From Aptenodytes patagonicus (Eukaryota > Chordata > Aves > Sphenisciformes > Spheniscidae), in contig NC_134950.1 in assembly GCF_965638725.1 (NCBI RefSeq), positions 132,137,636 to 132,201,635 of the forward strand: 64,000 nucleotides of DNA, in the 5' to 3' direction. Below the pieces are notes generated by a model, which saw nothing but the letters and a program-made list of their open reading frames with translations, made no database searches and was not told where the DNA came from. Positions 24,701 to 36,100 of this stretch are shown here, in pieces. A program made the translations under genes and the position numbers. The stretch's first letter is position 1; the number at the start of each line of letters is the position of its first letter.

Positions 24701-25899
24701 GCAGGGGGATTTTTACTGTTTCTCCAGAAAGAACTATCCACAGTATGTAGTGTACCACGTTAGCACCCATTAGGCTCAGAAGAACACTGAAATCTTTCAG
24801 TGCTGGGCAAAAGATGTGTTAAATCAGGGCCAAGGCAGACAGTTGAGAGGGTTTTCTGAGCCATGGGTGTATGTTTCCATAAAGGCTGGCATCCAACTCG
24901 AGTATATAGAAAAGCATTAAAGGATACTGGTTTTCCTCCTCCTCTTCCTTCTATACAGACGGAAGGGTGATGCTCTGCCAGGAAGTGACAAGATGACATT
25001 AGTAACGCCATCATACAGTGAAACCTATGTGACAGACATTATTTGTTCTATTTGTCTGTCCTAGCTTCTGCATTCTGTTCTTTTAACACAACAGGCACTA
25101 AGGTGAAACTCCTTGAAGGAAGGGACACAGCTCCTGTCATTGCAAGCAACTTGCACTCCTTACCATGCTCAGGGAAGAAAAGTTTTCAGAGTCTGTAAGG
25201 TTAGAGAAAAGGTAGAAGAACCTGCAGCACACCCAAGAAACTAATAAGAAAAGCAAACAGATATTCAAACTCCCCTTGCAATGAAAAAACTTCCTAGAAA
25301 CTAGAGGAGATGTGTACAATTTGTTACAATTCAGAGCAGCCCTTGCCTATCTGCTTAGTTTCAGTCAGCTCAGTGGCTTCTCACCTCTTAACAAAGTTGA
25401 TTCATGGAAGTATAGGATGGCAAGGGAAGATTGTTTATAAACAATTTTTATTTCTATTCTGTCTTATTGAGTGTTTTTTTCTTTCAGGAAAAAAAATAAT
25501 CCCTTGTCCTGTTTAATTACCAGTTCAAAGAAAGCCAGTTTTTTGGTGTTGAAGCCTTTTTCACCTTTGGGGAACTCATTTTAAGGAAAAGACCTAGAGA
25601 TATCCACTTCTAAGCTCCAGCTGACTCAGTGGTCTCATCATACTTAGGCACCAGTATTCTGGATTTCTGTTTGGAGCGCAGCATGACACCTTGGGCCTGA
25701 AATGGCTGGGAAGCTCTGTGCTGACCATGGCCTGCTGTAGCTGACGCCTTGCTCTAGCACATGAGTTAGCGACACAGGGAGGCAAATCAGTTTAAACAAA
25801 CGTAGGAGCTGCTGCCCTGTGAGAGGCTGAGCAAGCCAAGGCAGCTGGCCACTCACCCATTCTGCAAGCTATTGACCTGAGGAGGAAAGGGAAGAGGGA
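21740..25899. other. intergenic DNA, nothing firmly recognised
   Basis: AT-rich, with homopolymer runs (A14 near 21773, T13 near 23046). Open stretches at 24760-25014 (-) and 25594-25856 (-) have no identifiable domain or splice context. Confidence 0.45.
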
Positions 25900-26295
25900 A
25901 CACAGTTAAGACTCTTCAGTCTGAAAGCTAAGACAACCGAAAGGTAGCTATGACAAAGGCCATAAAATCATGAATGGCACCAAAATGTGACAAAAGGACA
26001 AACGTTCGCTGTTAAGTCATGAATGAGATGGCTCTAATTAAATTATCAGGAGAAAAGCTTAAGCAAACAAGTACTTTTTCCAAACAATGCCTATTTGCCT
26101 TGTGGCACTCAGTGCCAAACTCCTTGTGCAGGCCTAAGCATCAATTGAGTTCAAAAAGTGACCAGAGAAATTTACAGGAAAAATCATCAAGTATTATCAA
26201 ATACAGTGATGAAGGGGCCTCAAGAAATGCTTTTGAGGTTGCCAAGCACAAGGAGAAAATACAAGAAAAATCACTCCACACCTCAATGAACAAAG
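25900..26295 (+). mobile_element. old L3/CR1-like LINE 3' end
   Basis: The plus strand shows the order of phrases typical of an amniote L3/CR1 3' end: CTTCAGTCTGAAAG, then CATAAAATCATGAATGGCA, then a segment translating as KLSGEKLKQ followed by LFALWHSVPNSL (about 26035-26125), which fits the CR1-type C-terminal pattern of a basic FFT-x-RV stretch followed by W-x-x-LP. It then runs on through TTCAAAAAGTGACCAG. It is heavily diverged and has no intact ORF. Orientation is opposite to the similar remnant at 1.7-2.5 kb. Confidence 0.62.
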
Positions 26296-29200
26296 ATACT
26301 GAACTGGAGGGACTTTTGATCTGAACCATATATAGCCATTTTTGTATGTTCCTATGTACTTGTATAATTCATTCTTGTAAAATGCTTGGATGAAGAATAT
26401 TACATATCTGTACAATATATTAAAATTTTTCAGTCATGCCACATGCCATAGTACAAACTAAAGTGTGTATCAGCTTTCCTATAGTGGTAAAGTTATTCAG
26501 GTTGAAATTTAATGAACTAGTCAGAATTTAAATGCCTAAAGGCTAATCACAATGAATTGGTAGTGTTAAATATAACCTTGAACACAGAACAATCTCAGAC
26601 AATGATTTCAGCATTGTCCCGGCTTAGATTATGGGTAACTCAAGTATGTACGACTTAGGCGTTTTCACTGAATTATTGCCTGTATATTGTATTGAGTTAA
26701 ATTTATTATCAGACTAATTAAAGTGTTCTAAAATAATGCCATTTCTAGAAAAATAAGCTCCCAAAGGAATTCCACTACTGAACATTAAGTCAATGGATTA
26801 ATGTTCAAAATAATATTCTGGTTTCCATCCAAGTCAAGGAAAAAAAGGTAATTTTATTGGAATTTTATACATGCAGAAATTCACTGTGGTTTTTTTAAAT
26901 GTTATTTGTGTTCCATTACTTCTTAGGGAGTTGGGGGGGGAATCAGTCACCAAATGATCCACTACATTTCAAAGGATTTTACCATGTCAGTAAGAACACA
27001 GATTCTGTTTTGCTTACTGAACCCAATGGGAACGGCTAGTGATTTCAATGCAAATTATAACAGCATGTGATTTTTTTTTTTTTAAACAGAGATGTTCATC
27101 ACAACATTATGGTATATCCCCTTAAATAGCTACCCCGATGCAAACAGCAGTAAAGGAAATGTCCAAAATTTAACTAGATACAGCATGATCCTTTAAAGCT
27201 GACTGCTGCAAAATGCATGGGGCATTCTCTCTTCAGTACAAAATAGGAAACTCGGAAAACAGACATTCAAATCCTATTTGGCAACTCAGCATCTTGTTCT
27301 TAAGCAAGCTTGCCTAGCTGTCTAAAAATTAGAACCTTCTTCTATTCTTAGAAGAATAGAATGTTCTTAATCTAATAGCTTGAATATCTCTTTTATGTCC
27401 TTCTTTTCATGTTCACATTATTTCCTAAGAGCAGTTAGCTGCTTTAGCTTTACAGAGACTTAACATGATTCTCAAGAAAAAATCCCAAAACGGCAGAAGG
27501 GTTCAAAGAAACGCTATTAAAATTCAAATGCTGTATGATACTCTTGCTATCCAGTTTTAGTTCTACATCTAGGAAGACTAAATCTAACCTGATCTTTAAA
27601 ATATGTACTTCTGACTATTAAATTGTAATATGTAACCACTACTATTTGTATTCAGATTGATAACTTTTCATCAGATTTTTTTGTAGAATCCTCACCCACT
27701 GCAGCCTATCAGATCCCAAACCAGAGGCACTCCCTGAATTATTCTGATTTACCAGTAACTCTAATTTAAAAAAAAAAAAAAAGGCAAACAACCTAAACAC
27801 AGAAAGCCAAGCCCTGTTCATCTTTATGGTAACATTGAGACAATCACAATAACTGATCATAGGTTCTAGATTACTTAAAATCATAAGATTCCAGGAGAAC
27901 GCAATTTGGCTAAGATACTCAGTTTTTTATTTTAAATGTGTATTAAAGTGAAAAGTACTGTATGGTATAGCAGAATATAAAATCTGCTTCTTCTGCTGCT
28001 ACTTAGTGCATTTAACAAATAAAACTATTGAGCAATAACCCTTCCAGTAGCAATATTAATAAAACAAACCAAGACAATAATTTCCTACTCCACTCCCTCC
28101 ACCTCTTTTGACATTTGTGTATTGGCAGCAGAAAATAAATTACTTTCTCCTTTGTTTTAAGCAACAGGTATTCTCCAATTTTAGAAGCTAATACTGAGTT
28201 AAGGAAAAACAGGACACAATCCTGACCCAAACCCAGTCCACAGAAGCTCAGCAGGATAGCCTCACAAAACTAGAATCTGTAATGCCTTGGTAAGGGTTGC
28301 TTTTTTATAGCAGCTACACTACTCTGCTTTTACATTGGAATTATACTGGTTTTGCTAGAAGAGGACAATACTCACCATTTCCATGATAAAAGGTAAAGAA
28401 TTCTTTTTCTTGGAACAGTATTTGTATTTTCACTTCCAGGACAGTTATCTTCCATTTAATAGCAAACAGGACATCCTTCAGAATACTTCCAGTTAGGGCC
28501 ATAAAAGAGGAGTAAAGAAGGTAAAAAACCACGCCACCTGCCCCCCCCCCCCCCCCAATCTGGCTTCTGCTCTATTTTGGAGTATTAAGACTAGTTTTAG
28601 TTTCAGGAGTTATTAAAAGGAGAATTATGCTTTTTGCACTTAAGAAATAGTGGTACTAACCTGTTGCCACTCTTAAGGCCAAATATGAATCCATTTTATT
28701 GAAGAAGATACTATGTAATATTTTCCCTTCGTTGTTGGACCACATTTTCAAGGTCTCAGCTATTTCAAGTAAAAATTAAAAAGATCTCATACGGTATTGT
28801 AGCGGATCTCTTTTATTTAAGTAAACAGGCATTAGTTGCATGAAAGCCCATGCATATGCTCATCCTTAGATAATACAGCAACCCCACTAGCTTTAACAAA
28901 ATCCCTCCTATAGTTAACATAAATACATCTTCCATGATCAGGACTTTGTTATTGCTACTACCTAAACCAACTCAGGGTCCATGTATATCTAGTGCAGCAG
29001 TCTACTTTTGATTATTACTATCAGCATGTGAAAAAGGTGAACGCTTGGTACATTGTTAAAAAAATATCTATGCATTAGAAGAAATAAAATCTCGTAGGAA
29101 AAAATAGTTTACTTGTTATATACACTTCAGTTTATCAGGTTAGCTTTGTACTTCCATTTTTCATCCTAAACAAGTATCATTCTTATGCTTTTGCCATTAA

Positions 29201-29810
29201 AAAACCCCACATAAACCAAAAAACTTACTAAACTAGCCCAGTCAGAGATTGGGTTTATTTCGGTGAGGTATCCATAAGTTTCCCCTCTCCCTGAAACTTT
29301 CTAAAATCTGTATCTGTTCTGAACATTTGATACCAGTGACAAACAACTATTTAAAACTAATTTCCAAAACACAGCAGAAGCATCTTATTACTGTAGAACC
29401 AGAAGGGCTTCTGGAGAGATTTCCTTCTAGAAAGGTCTTGGGCAACTGGTGAACAGACAGCAGCTCGGTTTTCAGTACAGGCAGTAAGAGATGTGATGGA
29501 AACAGCTCGCTCTAGAACAGCTATATAACATTGGTTCATGAAAACATTGATGAAAAAGCTTCAGCTTTTGTCTCAAAAGTGAGTGAAAGCCTCAACAATA
29601 CACCACTCTCAAACCTCAACAAACCAAGTGCTAGCTCATGTCAAAATGGCAAGAGCGTACTGCTACCACACGCACTCAACAGCAACGTCCCGCTCAACAA
29701 CAAGGCCACAAATAATAGTCCCACCTAATCTCCTAACAAAGAGAAAAGCTACGGTACCCTTCACCCTTTGTCTACAGACACTCTCCGAAAACACAGACAA
29801 CACAAGAGCT
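26296..29810. other. intergenic DNA upstream of DAZL
   Basis: AT-rich with no gene seen. It holds an A16 tract near 27767, a C16 tract at 28541-28556, and becomes slightly G+C-richer from about 29400 towards the promoter. Confidence 0.5.
28541..28556. repeat. poly(C) tract, C16
   Basis: An unbroken run of sixteen C. Such runs are length-variable and prone to sequencing error. Confidence 0.9.
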
Positions 29811-29979
29811 GACCCGTGAAAGGCGGGAGGGGGGGAGCCCCCAGAAAGCCCCTTAGACCGCGCCGGTGCCGGCTGTGAGAGGGCGGCGAGGGCGGGTGTG
29901 GCCTTTCCCCGCCCCTTCCCACTTGGGGCTACTTAAGGAGAAGAGCGGTAACGAAGAGGAACTGCCTTTCTCCACCTTT

Positions 29980-30022
29980 AAAAAAAAAAAGAAAAAAAGA
30001 AAAAGAAAAAAAAAAAAAGAGA
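29980..30022. repeat. A-rich tract at the DAZL 5' end
   Basis: Over forty bases of almost only A with scattered G, preceded by CCTTTAAAAA, which could act as a TATA-like element. It lies about 105 bp before the start codon, so it is in the core promoter or early 5' UTR. Confidence 0.8.
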
Positions 30023-30032
30023 GGACTGTCTG

Positions 30033-30074
30033 ATGTTTGTTTTCTCAGAAAAGTTCGTATTGTTTTTGTTTTAA
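30033..30074 (+). CDS. possible 13-codon upstream ORF in DAZL 5' UTR
   Basis: An ATG at 30033 opens a 13-codon frame closed by TAA at 30072-30074, 51 bp before the DAZL ATG and in a different frame position. It matters only if transcription starts upstream of 30033, which the sequence does not settle. The start context is weak (CTGATGT, pyrimidine at -3). Confidence 0.25.
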   Translation: MFVFSEKFVLFLF

Positions 30075-30125
30075 AGTCCTCGTTTATTTTTAAGTGTGTG
30101 GGCGCTGCCTCTGCTTCGGTGAATG

Positions 30126-30128
30126 ATG
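30126..30128 (+). CDS. DAZL: DAZL exon 1 coding part (initiator ATG only)
   Basis: ATG is followed at once by the donor GTGAGT (30129-30134), so the first exon supplies a single codon. The choice is supported because exon 2 opens in phase 0 with Ser-Ala-Asn, the usual DAZL N-terminus after Met, and because the next in-frame Met (residue 34) lies at the RRM edge. A one-codon first exon is also the arrangement in mammalian DAZL. Confidence 0.9.
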
Positions 30129-33100
30129 GTGAGTGGAGGAGGAGGGACGAAAGGGGAGCCGTGGTCGGCACGGTGGGAAGCGGGGTGAAGGGGTGCTCTT
30201 GAACGCTGAGCCGTGGGGCGGCTTTTTGCTGGGGGCTGTAGTGGCTTGCTCGGGTCCTCCCGCGGGGAGCGGAGGTGAGAGTTGAGCATTAGCTTTTTTT
30301 GTTCTTAAGGTGAGGAACGGGGATGCCCACAGCCGCGGTAGCGTCGCCTTGTTACACAGTGAGGGGTGCGCCGCTGCCTGGGCTGAACCCCTGAGGGTTA
30401 CTGCCATCTTTAATGCCTTGAAGGTTTTAAAGTCTTAAGAGGAGGTGCGGGATTAAGGTCAGGGAGGGAATACGGCAAGTAAAAAGCCTGGGGCTTCTGT
30501 GGGGCAAAGTGTCATGGCTCGCAGCCGTCGGCGCCATGGTCTGGTGAGGACTTCGCGACAGGAGGCGCTTCACACCATGAGCGGCCATTTTGTGGCGGCC
30601 CTGCCACATGGCGCCGTGCCACACCGCCGGGCTCTTTACGCTCTGCGCATGGCCTGACCGGGCGCTTCTCCGCCTGCCCCCGCAGGCCGAGGCCAGGCGG
30701 GCAGCGCCGGTCGGCTCCGTCTGCCTCCAGTTTGCCTTTAGGGTCAGACTGGAACCCTTGCCCCGGGCGTCGGGGGCTTTCAAACAGCTTCCATTGTCCT
30801 CAGAGGGGCGCCTCCCCTTTTGCCCTCCCCATGCCCCCAGATCTCTTAAGGGGCGTGAAATCCTCTTCCCGCGCGCCTCGTCTGGTAACGAGGCCGTTAG
30901 GCGAGGTGCGAAGCCCGCAGGACGTTAAATGGCCGCCGTTGGCGGCGGCACGAGCGGAGCGGCGGCCCCGCCGGTTCCGTAACGCGCCCGCCTGAGGTTC
31001 CCCCTTTGTCGTCTTTACCTACCAGAAAAAAAACAGCCTTCGCGTAGTCCGCTGTGGACTCCATGTGGTCGGTGGGAGTTACTGCCCGGACTCGCGCGTT
31101 GCTTCTTCAACATGCAAGTTGTTGTTTCTTCCGGAATTTTTTATTTGAAAAATGGAATTTGCGACTGTAACCCAGACACTTCAACAACAATATAAAAGTA
31201 GGAATTTTTTTTTTAAGTTAAGCCTTATAAGTGGCAGCCGTTAGCGCGCGAGCGTGTTACAGTACTTGACTGATAGCTCCACCTGCTGCCTAATGGGAAG
31301 ACTACATCTCCCTGTAGCGGGAGCCATGTTCTTTCTTCAGGTAGTGTGCTGTCACGGTAACCGATTCCTGCGCACAGAAAGTCTGCGCAGCAGGACATGT
31401 ATCAGGAGTTTTAAATGTTTAAAAAAGAAAATGTTTTATACTTATTTTAAACATCTTTGTGTGTGAGGTCAGGGAAAGACAGGGAGAAGCCTACGAAATA
31501 GGGGACTTGTGCTTATGTGGCCGAAAGAAAAGTGAAGGTTTTCATTTCCTAGATGTGCATAAGACTGATGTTTGTAACCCACTTGAGTAGCTAGGTATTT
31601 CCACCACCTGGCCCTAACGGTAGTCCTTTCCACTTTTTTTTTTTTTGCCAAAAGTCTTAACTAGCCTTATGACTACTGTAATCAAGACGTTAATCCAGTT
31701 TCCTAGCATCATCTTAAACTTCATGCTTGCTGGAATAACGGAAAGAGCAAACTGATTAAGTTTACCTTGTGATGAGAGAAAGGGAAAAAAACCCTGTTAA
31801 TTTCAGTAAGCTGAAAAAGTTTGAATAGGCCCTAAGTTTCCTGCTATCTGGAATTTTGATTTCAAAGATACTTTGAGATGGATAGAAAAATCCACCCCAC
31901 TCAGGGTATTTTTGAAGGGTTGGGTCACTGCTGCTGATGCTATAATTTCAGGGTAGCCAATTCTTCAACTTCAGGATTTTCTGGATCTTGAAAACTTTAG
32001 GTGGCTTAGGCTTTGGACACTGATTCAGCGGCAGTGCAAGTTCTTTGCCCATACTGTATGTAGAAGTACACAATTGTTTACATAATGCTACATTAGGTAG
32101 TAAAATAACAATTACGCATTGTGCTGGTAAAATAACTTGTTTTTAGATAGGGCAAAAGTTTTGCATTGCAGTACTGAAGACTTGAAAAGTAACTTTGAAA
32201 GGAGGAGATTTTGTTTCCTGTCTTCATACTGTAAGACTTTTACCACTGTGCATTTTTCAACAACAGCTGCTCTTCAAGTTCTAAGAAATACATGTATTAA
32301 CAGATTGTAAAGCTTATTTTTGATGTTGACCAATTTGTCAGAATGCCTAATCAGGATGTTTACTCTTTCTTTTAGATACTTAATGTGTAAAAGCATTAAA
32401 TAAGTGTTTTCATTGAAAATTGTTTTCTGCATCATTAGCATGAGAAATGAATGCTGCACTTCCATGGCAGCCAAGGCCATCTATGACTTGCGTACCAGCA
32501 GTATCTGTATGCCTACCCACTTCCTTGTGCTGGTTCTGGCACTTGGTGGGTGCCTCTGCTGTGAGCTGTTTCCTGTTCTAGGTTGCCAGAGAATTTGCAC
32601 AGCAAAGTGAATACTTCTCTTTAACCTGGTTTGCTGAAACAGATCCAGAAAGAAAGAAGTAGGAGGCAACAGTTAGGTCAGTTTAAGGTTGCTGTGGAGT
32701 TGCAGTCTCAGATTTCAGTTCAAATGCCCTCTAGCTGGGGGGTGCAGCCAAAGAAGTGGTTTCCTCACCTCTTTCTTTGTTTTTGCCCTTGTTGTGTTCT
32801 TATGTTAGCACAAGTGTTTATGTAACTGCCAAATGAGCTTGGATCAGAAGTGGGTGTATCTGAAAAGTACTACAAAATTTTTCTCCTGTGAAACATAGGA
32901 TTTATTTCCTTGCACAGTGATATAAAGAGCTGTCGTGGTACAAGGGGAGGGAAGGGGGATAACTACCCTTTTTCTGTTTACAGCAGAAATGTTCTATTAC
33001 ACAATCTCTATTACTGTGGAACAGTGGAAGTTGCAGTCTCCCAACTTCACTGGAGGGTAGAGGGAGTTCTTAGAGGATAAAGGGAAAGGATTGACTTGCA

Positions 33101-36100
33101 ACTTTTATTGAGAATTTGCATTTACTCATAGTCAGTGAGTAAATTGATGATAGGCAAGAGTATCTGGTTTGATGGAACCAGATTCTGTCTGAGGTATAGC
33201 TTCATGAAATGGTTTTGAACAGAATTGATGGCTTAGTGGTTCTCAGGAGGCTAAGCCTCCCCATCTCCATTTCCTCTTCTGCATCCACTGATCCTGAGGT
33301 GGATCTGGTGCCTGTCTGATAGCATGCTAAGCTGATTCAATTCTGCTACAGTAGCAGAATACTAACTGGGTGAAAAACTGCTCATTTTATGTTAACCTTC
33401 CTGCCAGATTTTGTTGAGCCAGCTTAATTTGAACTGACAAGTATTAGAACTTGTGCAGAAGTGGTGTGGGAAAAGAGATGGGGCAAACCTTCTCTGGCTT
33501 TTAGTAATGGTGTGTTGTTAATTTGGTTCGGTCATACTGAAATCATATTTGGAGGGCTGTATTCTACTTTTGGCTTTGTATAATTGCTGGGCAAATCATG
33601 TGCCACATGTATAGTTTGGTTCTTGTAATTTTCTTATTCCCTTACTGGGTGTCCAGTTTGAATGAGTACTTGTCACTCATAGCTGCAGTTTTAAATGTGC
33701 ATTAAACATGGAAATTGTTACATTGAAAAATTGGATGCTACCTATTGCAAATTACTAGGTTTCAAAATACCAGATAACTTTGACTAAATCAAAGTTTGGA
33801 GTATCTGAAGTAGGGATAATGCCACACCAGTGGAATTGTGAGGAAAAGCTTATTAATGTTTCAGAGTACATTAGTATAGAGGGATGAGTAACACTGAACT
33901 GGTCAGAGTTTGTTCTTACCAGCCAGGCAAAGCATGGCACACAGCTGGAACCATTCATTCAGGAGGGTAGAAGATGAGAGGGGCTAGAGTTTGCCATGCC
34001 CATGGTGCTTATGTTGTGTTTTAGTTCTTGTAAATACCTTTGTAAAACACTTCAAACCTTATGCAGAGTATGGAACACATCTTTGCTAGCATCAGTAACA
34101 AGAAATGGAATTGCATGTGGTCTGTTCATTTGAACAAAATACTGAATTACTGTTTGTTTAGGGAGCATCGTATCTTCCTCTGCACTGAATGAATCCATAA
34201 CTCCTAGGCTGTGACAAAATGCTTTAGGACCAAAAGGGTGCGTCTGAAGCCTGGGTGTACAAAGCACATCATGACTGTAGTTGCTCTGTAATCTTAACAT
34301 TCTTTGCAGTTGTTCTGTACGTGTAGTGCATGCTTAAGATCCTGCTTTGGTGCAGATAACTCGGAAACAAGTTTGTAGTCGTTCATATTCCCGTTGTAGT
34401 TGACAAAGTCTTTTTTTCTGAGAAAATGAATAGTGTGAATATTCCATTAAGGTCTGATTTCCCTTCTTACAGCTAACTTATAGTATAACCCTGTTACCTG
34501 TGCTGTAAGGCTGTTCGTAAGCTTACTCACATCTCAAGTATTTAAAGCTTTTGACCAGGAAAATGATGGAATTTTTTCTGTTGGATAATCAATTTACAGT
34601 AAATTGTATCTTTAAAGAATTTAATGTCTTGCTTACATCTGAAAGGAATTTCGTAAAGTTTGAAAATGAGTTATTTTGGCATTCTCACTGTGTTTGGTAG
34701 TAGTAGCACTGGTCATGAAGCTTCATATAGTCAGACAGGGCTACTTAAAGTAGTCTAGGTTAGGTTTAGATTTAAATTATTAAAGCTGCTTAGAATAATT
34801 ACTTTAACTTTTTTCCAATGAGTGGTCTATTTGCAGTGAGTACATCCTTTAAGGAATTGGAAAGGTGCTATTGAAATTCATTGTCCCATGCTATATCTAT
34901 AGGAGGATGCAGGCATTCTAGTATGTTAAAGTGAACTATAATAATTTGACTGAAATATGTATTTCTGTTTAAATTTTTCAGTCTGCAAATGTGGAGGCCC
35001 AGTGTGCAGGTGTCTTGGAGGATAATACCCGTTTGTCAACAACCAGTCAAGGATATGTTTTACCAGAAGGAAAAATCATGCCAAACACAGTCTTTGTTGG
35101 TGGAATTGATATAAGGGTATTTATATACTTTTAATTGTTTAAGATAGGTATAGGGCACTTCAGTGGGAAGAAAATGGGAATTTGACTCCTGGGTGGTTTT
35201 TTTAATGTGTGTCTTTACAATCTTAAGGTATTGCAGTGTCAGGAGAGAATTTTGGGACAGGTGAGTAACTTTAGTTCTTATAGTAGTAGAAGATGGGTTT
35301 AAAAAATGGTACTGGCTGCTTTAAATCAGTTCTGAATAGTTGAATGTGTCTGAAGAAGTTTAAGATTTTGTTTCTTTTAGATGAATGAAGCAGAAATTCG
35401 GAGTTTCTTTGAACGATACGGTACTGTGAAAGAGGTGAAAATAATCACTGACAGAACTGGTGTTTCCAAAGGGTGAGTAGAACATGAATAGTTGTTTTAA
35501 GTTGCTGCTTACGTGGACATAATTCTGTCATAGCTGATATGAGCAGCTACTTAGCAGCACACTTGACATGCTTAAGCCTTAACACTAGCTGAAGTTTTCT
35601 GTTGTGGTGAATTAACACTGTGAAACCTGTAAATCTAGATTGCCCCTAAATCTGTATAATCTTGTAAAGAATAGCCTGATTTTTCTGACTTCAGTGTATC
35701 TGTTCAGGGAAAAGAGGGTTATTGTCACTTAACCAGTGGAAGCAAAGCTTGAAACTTGTGTGATGTTTATGCAGACAGTTCTTTTGTAGGACTCTTCTGA
35801 TGGCTAGAGTAGTTAACAATCTGGAGAGAGTTGAGGATGGTTAAGAGAAGGGGTAGATGGTTTATTCAGGGGAATGGGACTGTACTCTTCTGACACTCAG
35901 GGATAAGTTATAGAGAAAACAACCAAACTCGTTTGAGTGAATAGTGAAACTAAGTAAGTGAACGAAGTTGAAGCAAAGGAAATTCCTATTTGATATATAG
36001 AAGAATTCTGAATTGTCTGTGGTGAAACACTTAAATTAGAATGCGTAGGACCTTAGCTTGTTGAGTTCTGGGGAAACTCTCCCAGTTTTGAAGCCATCCC

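Larger units (their letters stand above)
29820..31080 (+). promoter_or_regulatory. DAZL: CpG-rich promoter region of DAZL
   Basis: CpG density rises sharply from about 29820, is highest at about 30600-31000, and falls away by about 31080, in strong contrast to the AT-rich flanks. The part before exon 1 holds GC-box sequences (CCCCGCCCC near 29908, GGGCGG near 29881) and an E2F-like GGCGGGAG at 29822-29829. Inside intron 1 there are TTCCCGCGCG (about 30866-30875), YY1-like GCCATTTTG/ATGGCCGCC sites (near 30584 and 30929) and an NRF1-like TGCGCATG (near 30643). In mammals the DAZL promoter is a CpG island silenced in somatic cells by methylation and by E2F6-containing PRC1.6. Whether that applies here is inference. 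The transcription start is not determined from sequence. Confidence 0.8.

Noticed and set aside
26019-26324. 101-residue plus-strand frame that looked coding-like
   Set aside because: Its middle follows the C-terminal pattern of an old L3/CR1 LINE, and the surrounding phrases are LINE 3' end sequence.
9791-29800. Exons of a divergent upstream neighbour such as PLCL2
   Set aside because: PLCL2 flanks DAZL in other vertebrates, but I see no splice-bounded coding segment resembling it here.
30427-30995. Several 80-118 residue frames in the CpG-rich region
   Set aside because: High G+C makes chance open frames long. They are Arg/Ala/Pro-rich, overlap on both strands and lie in DAZL intron 1.
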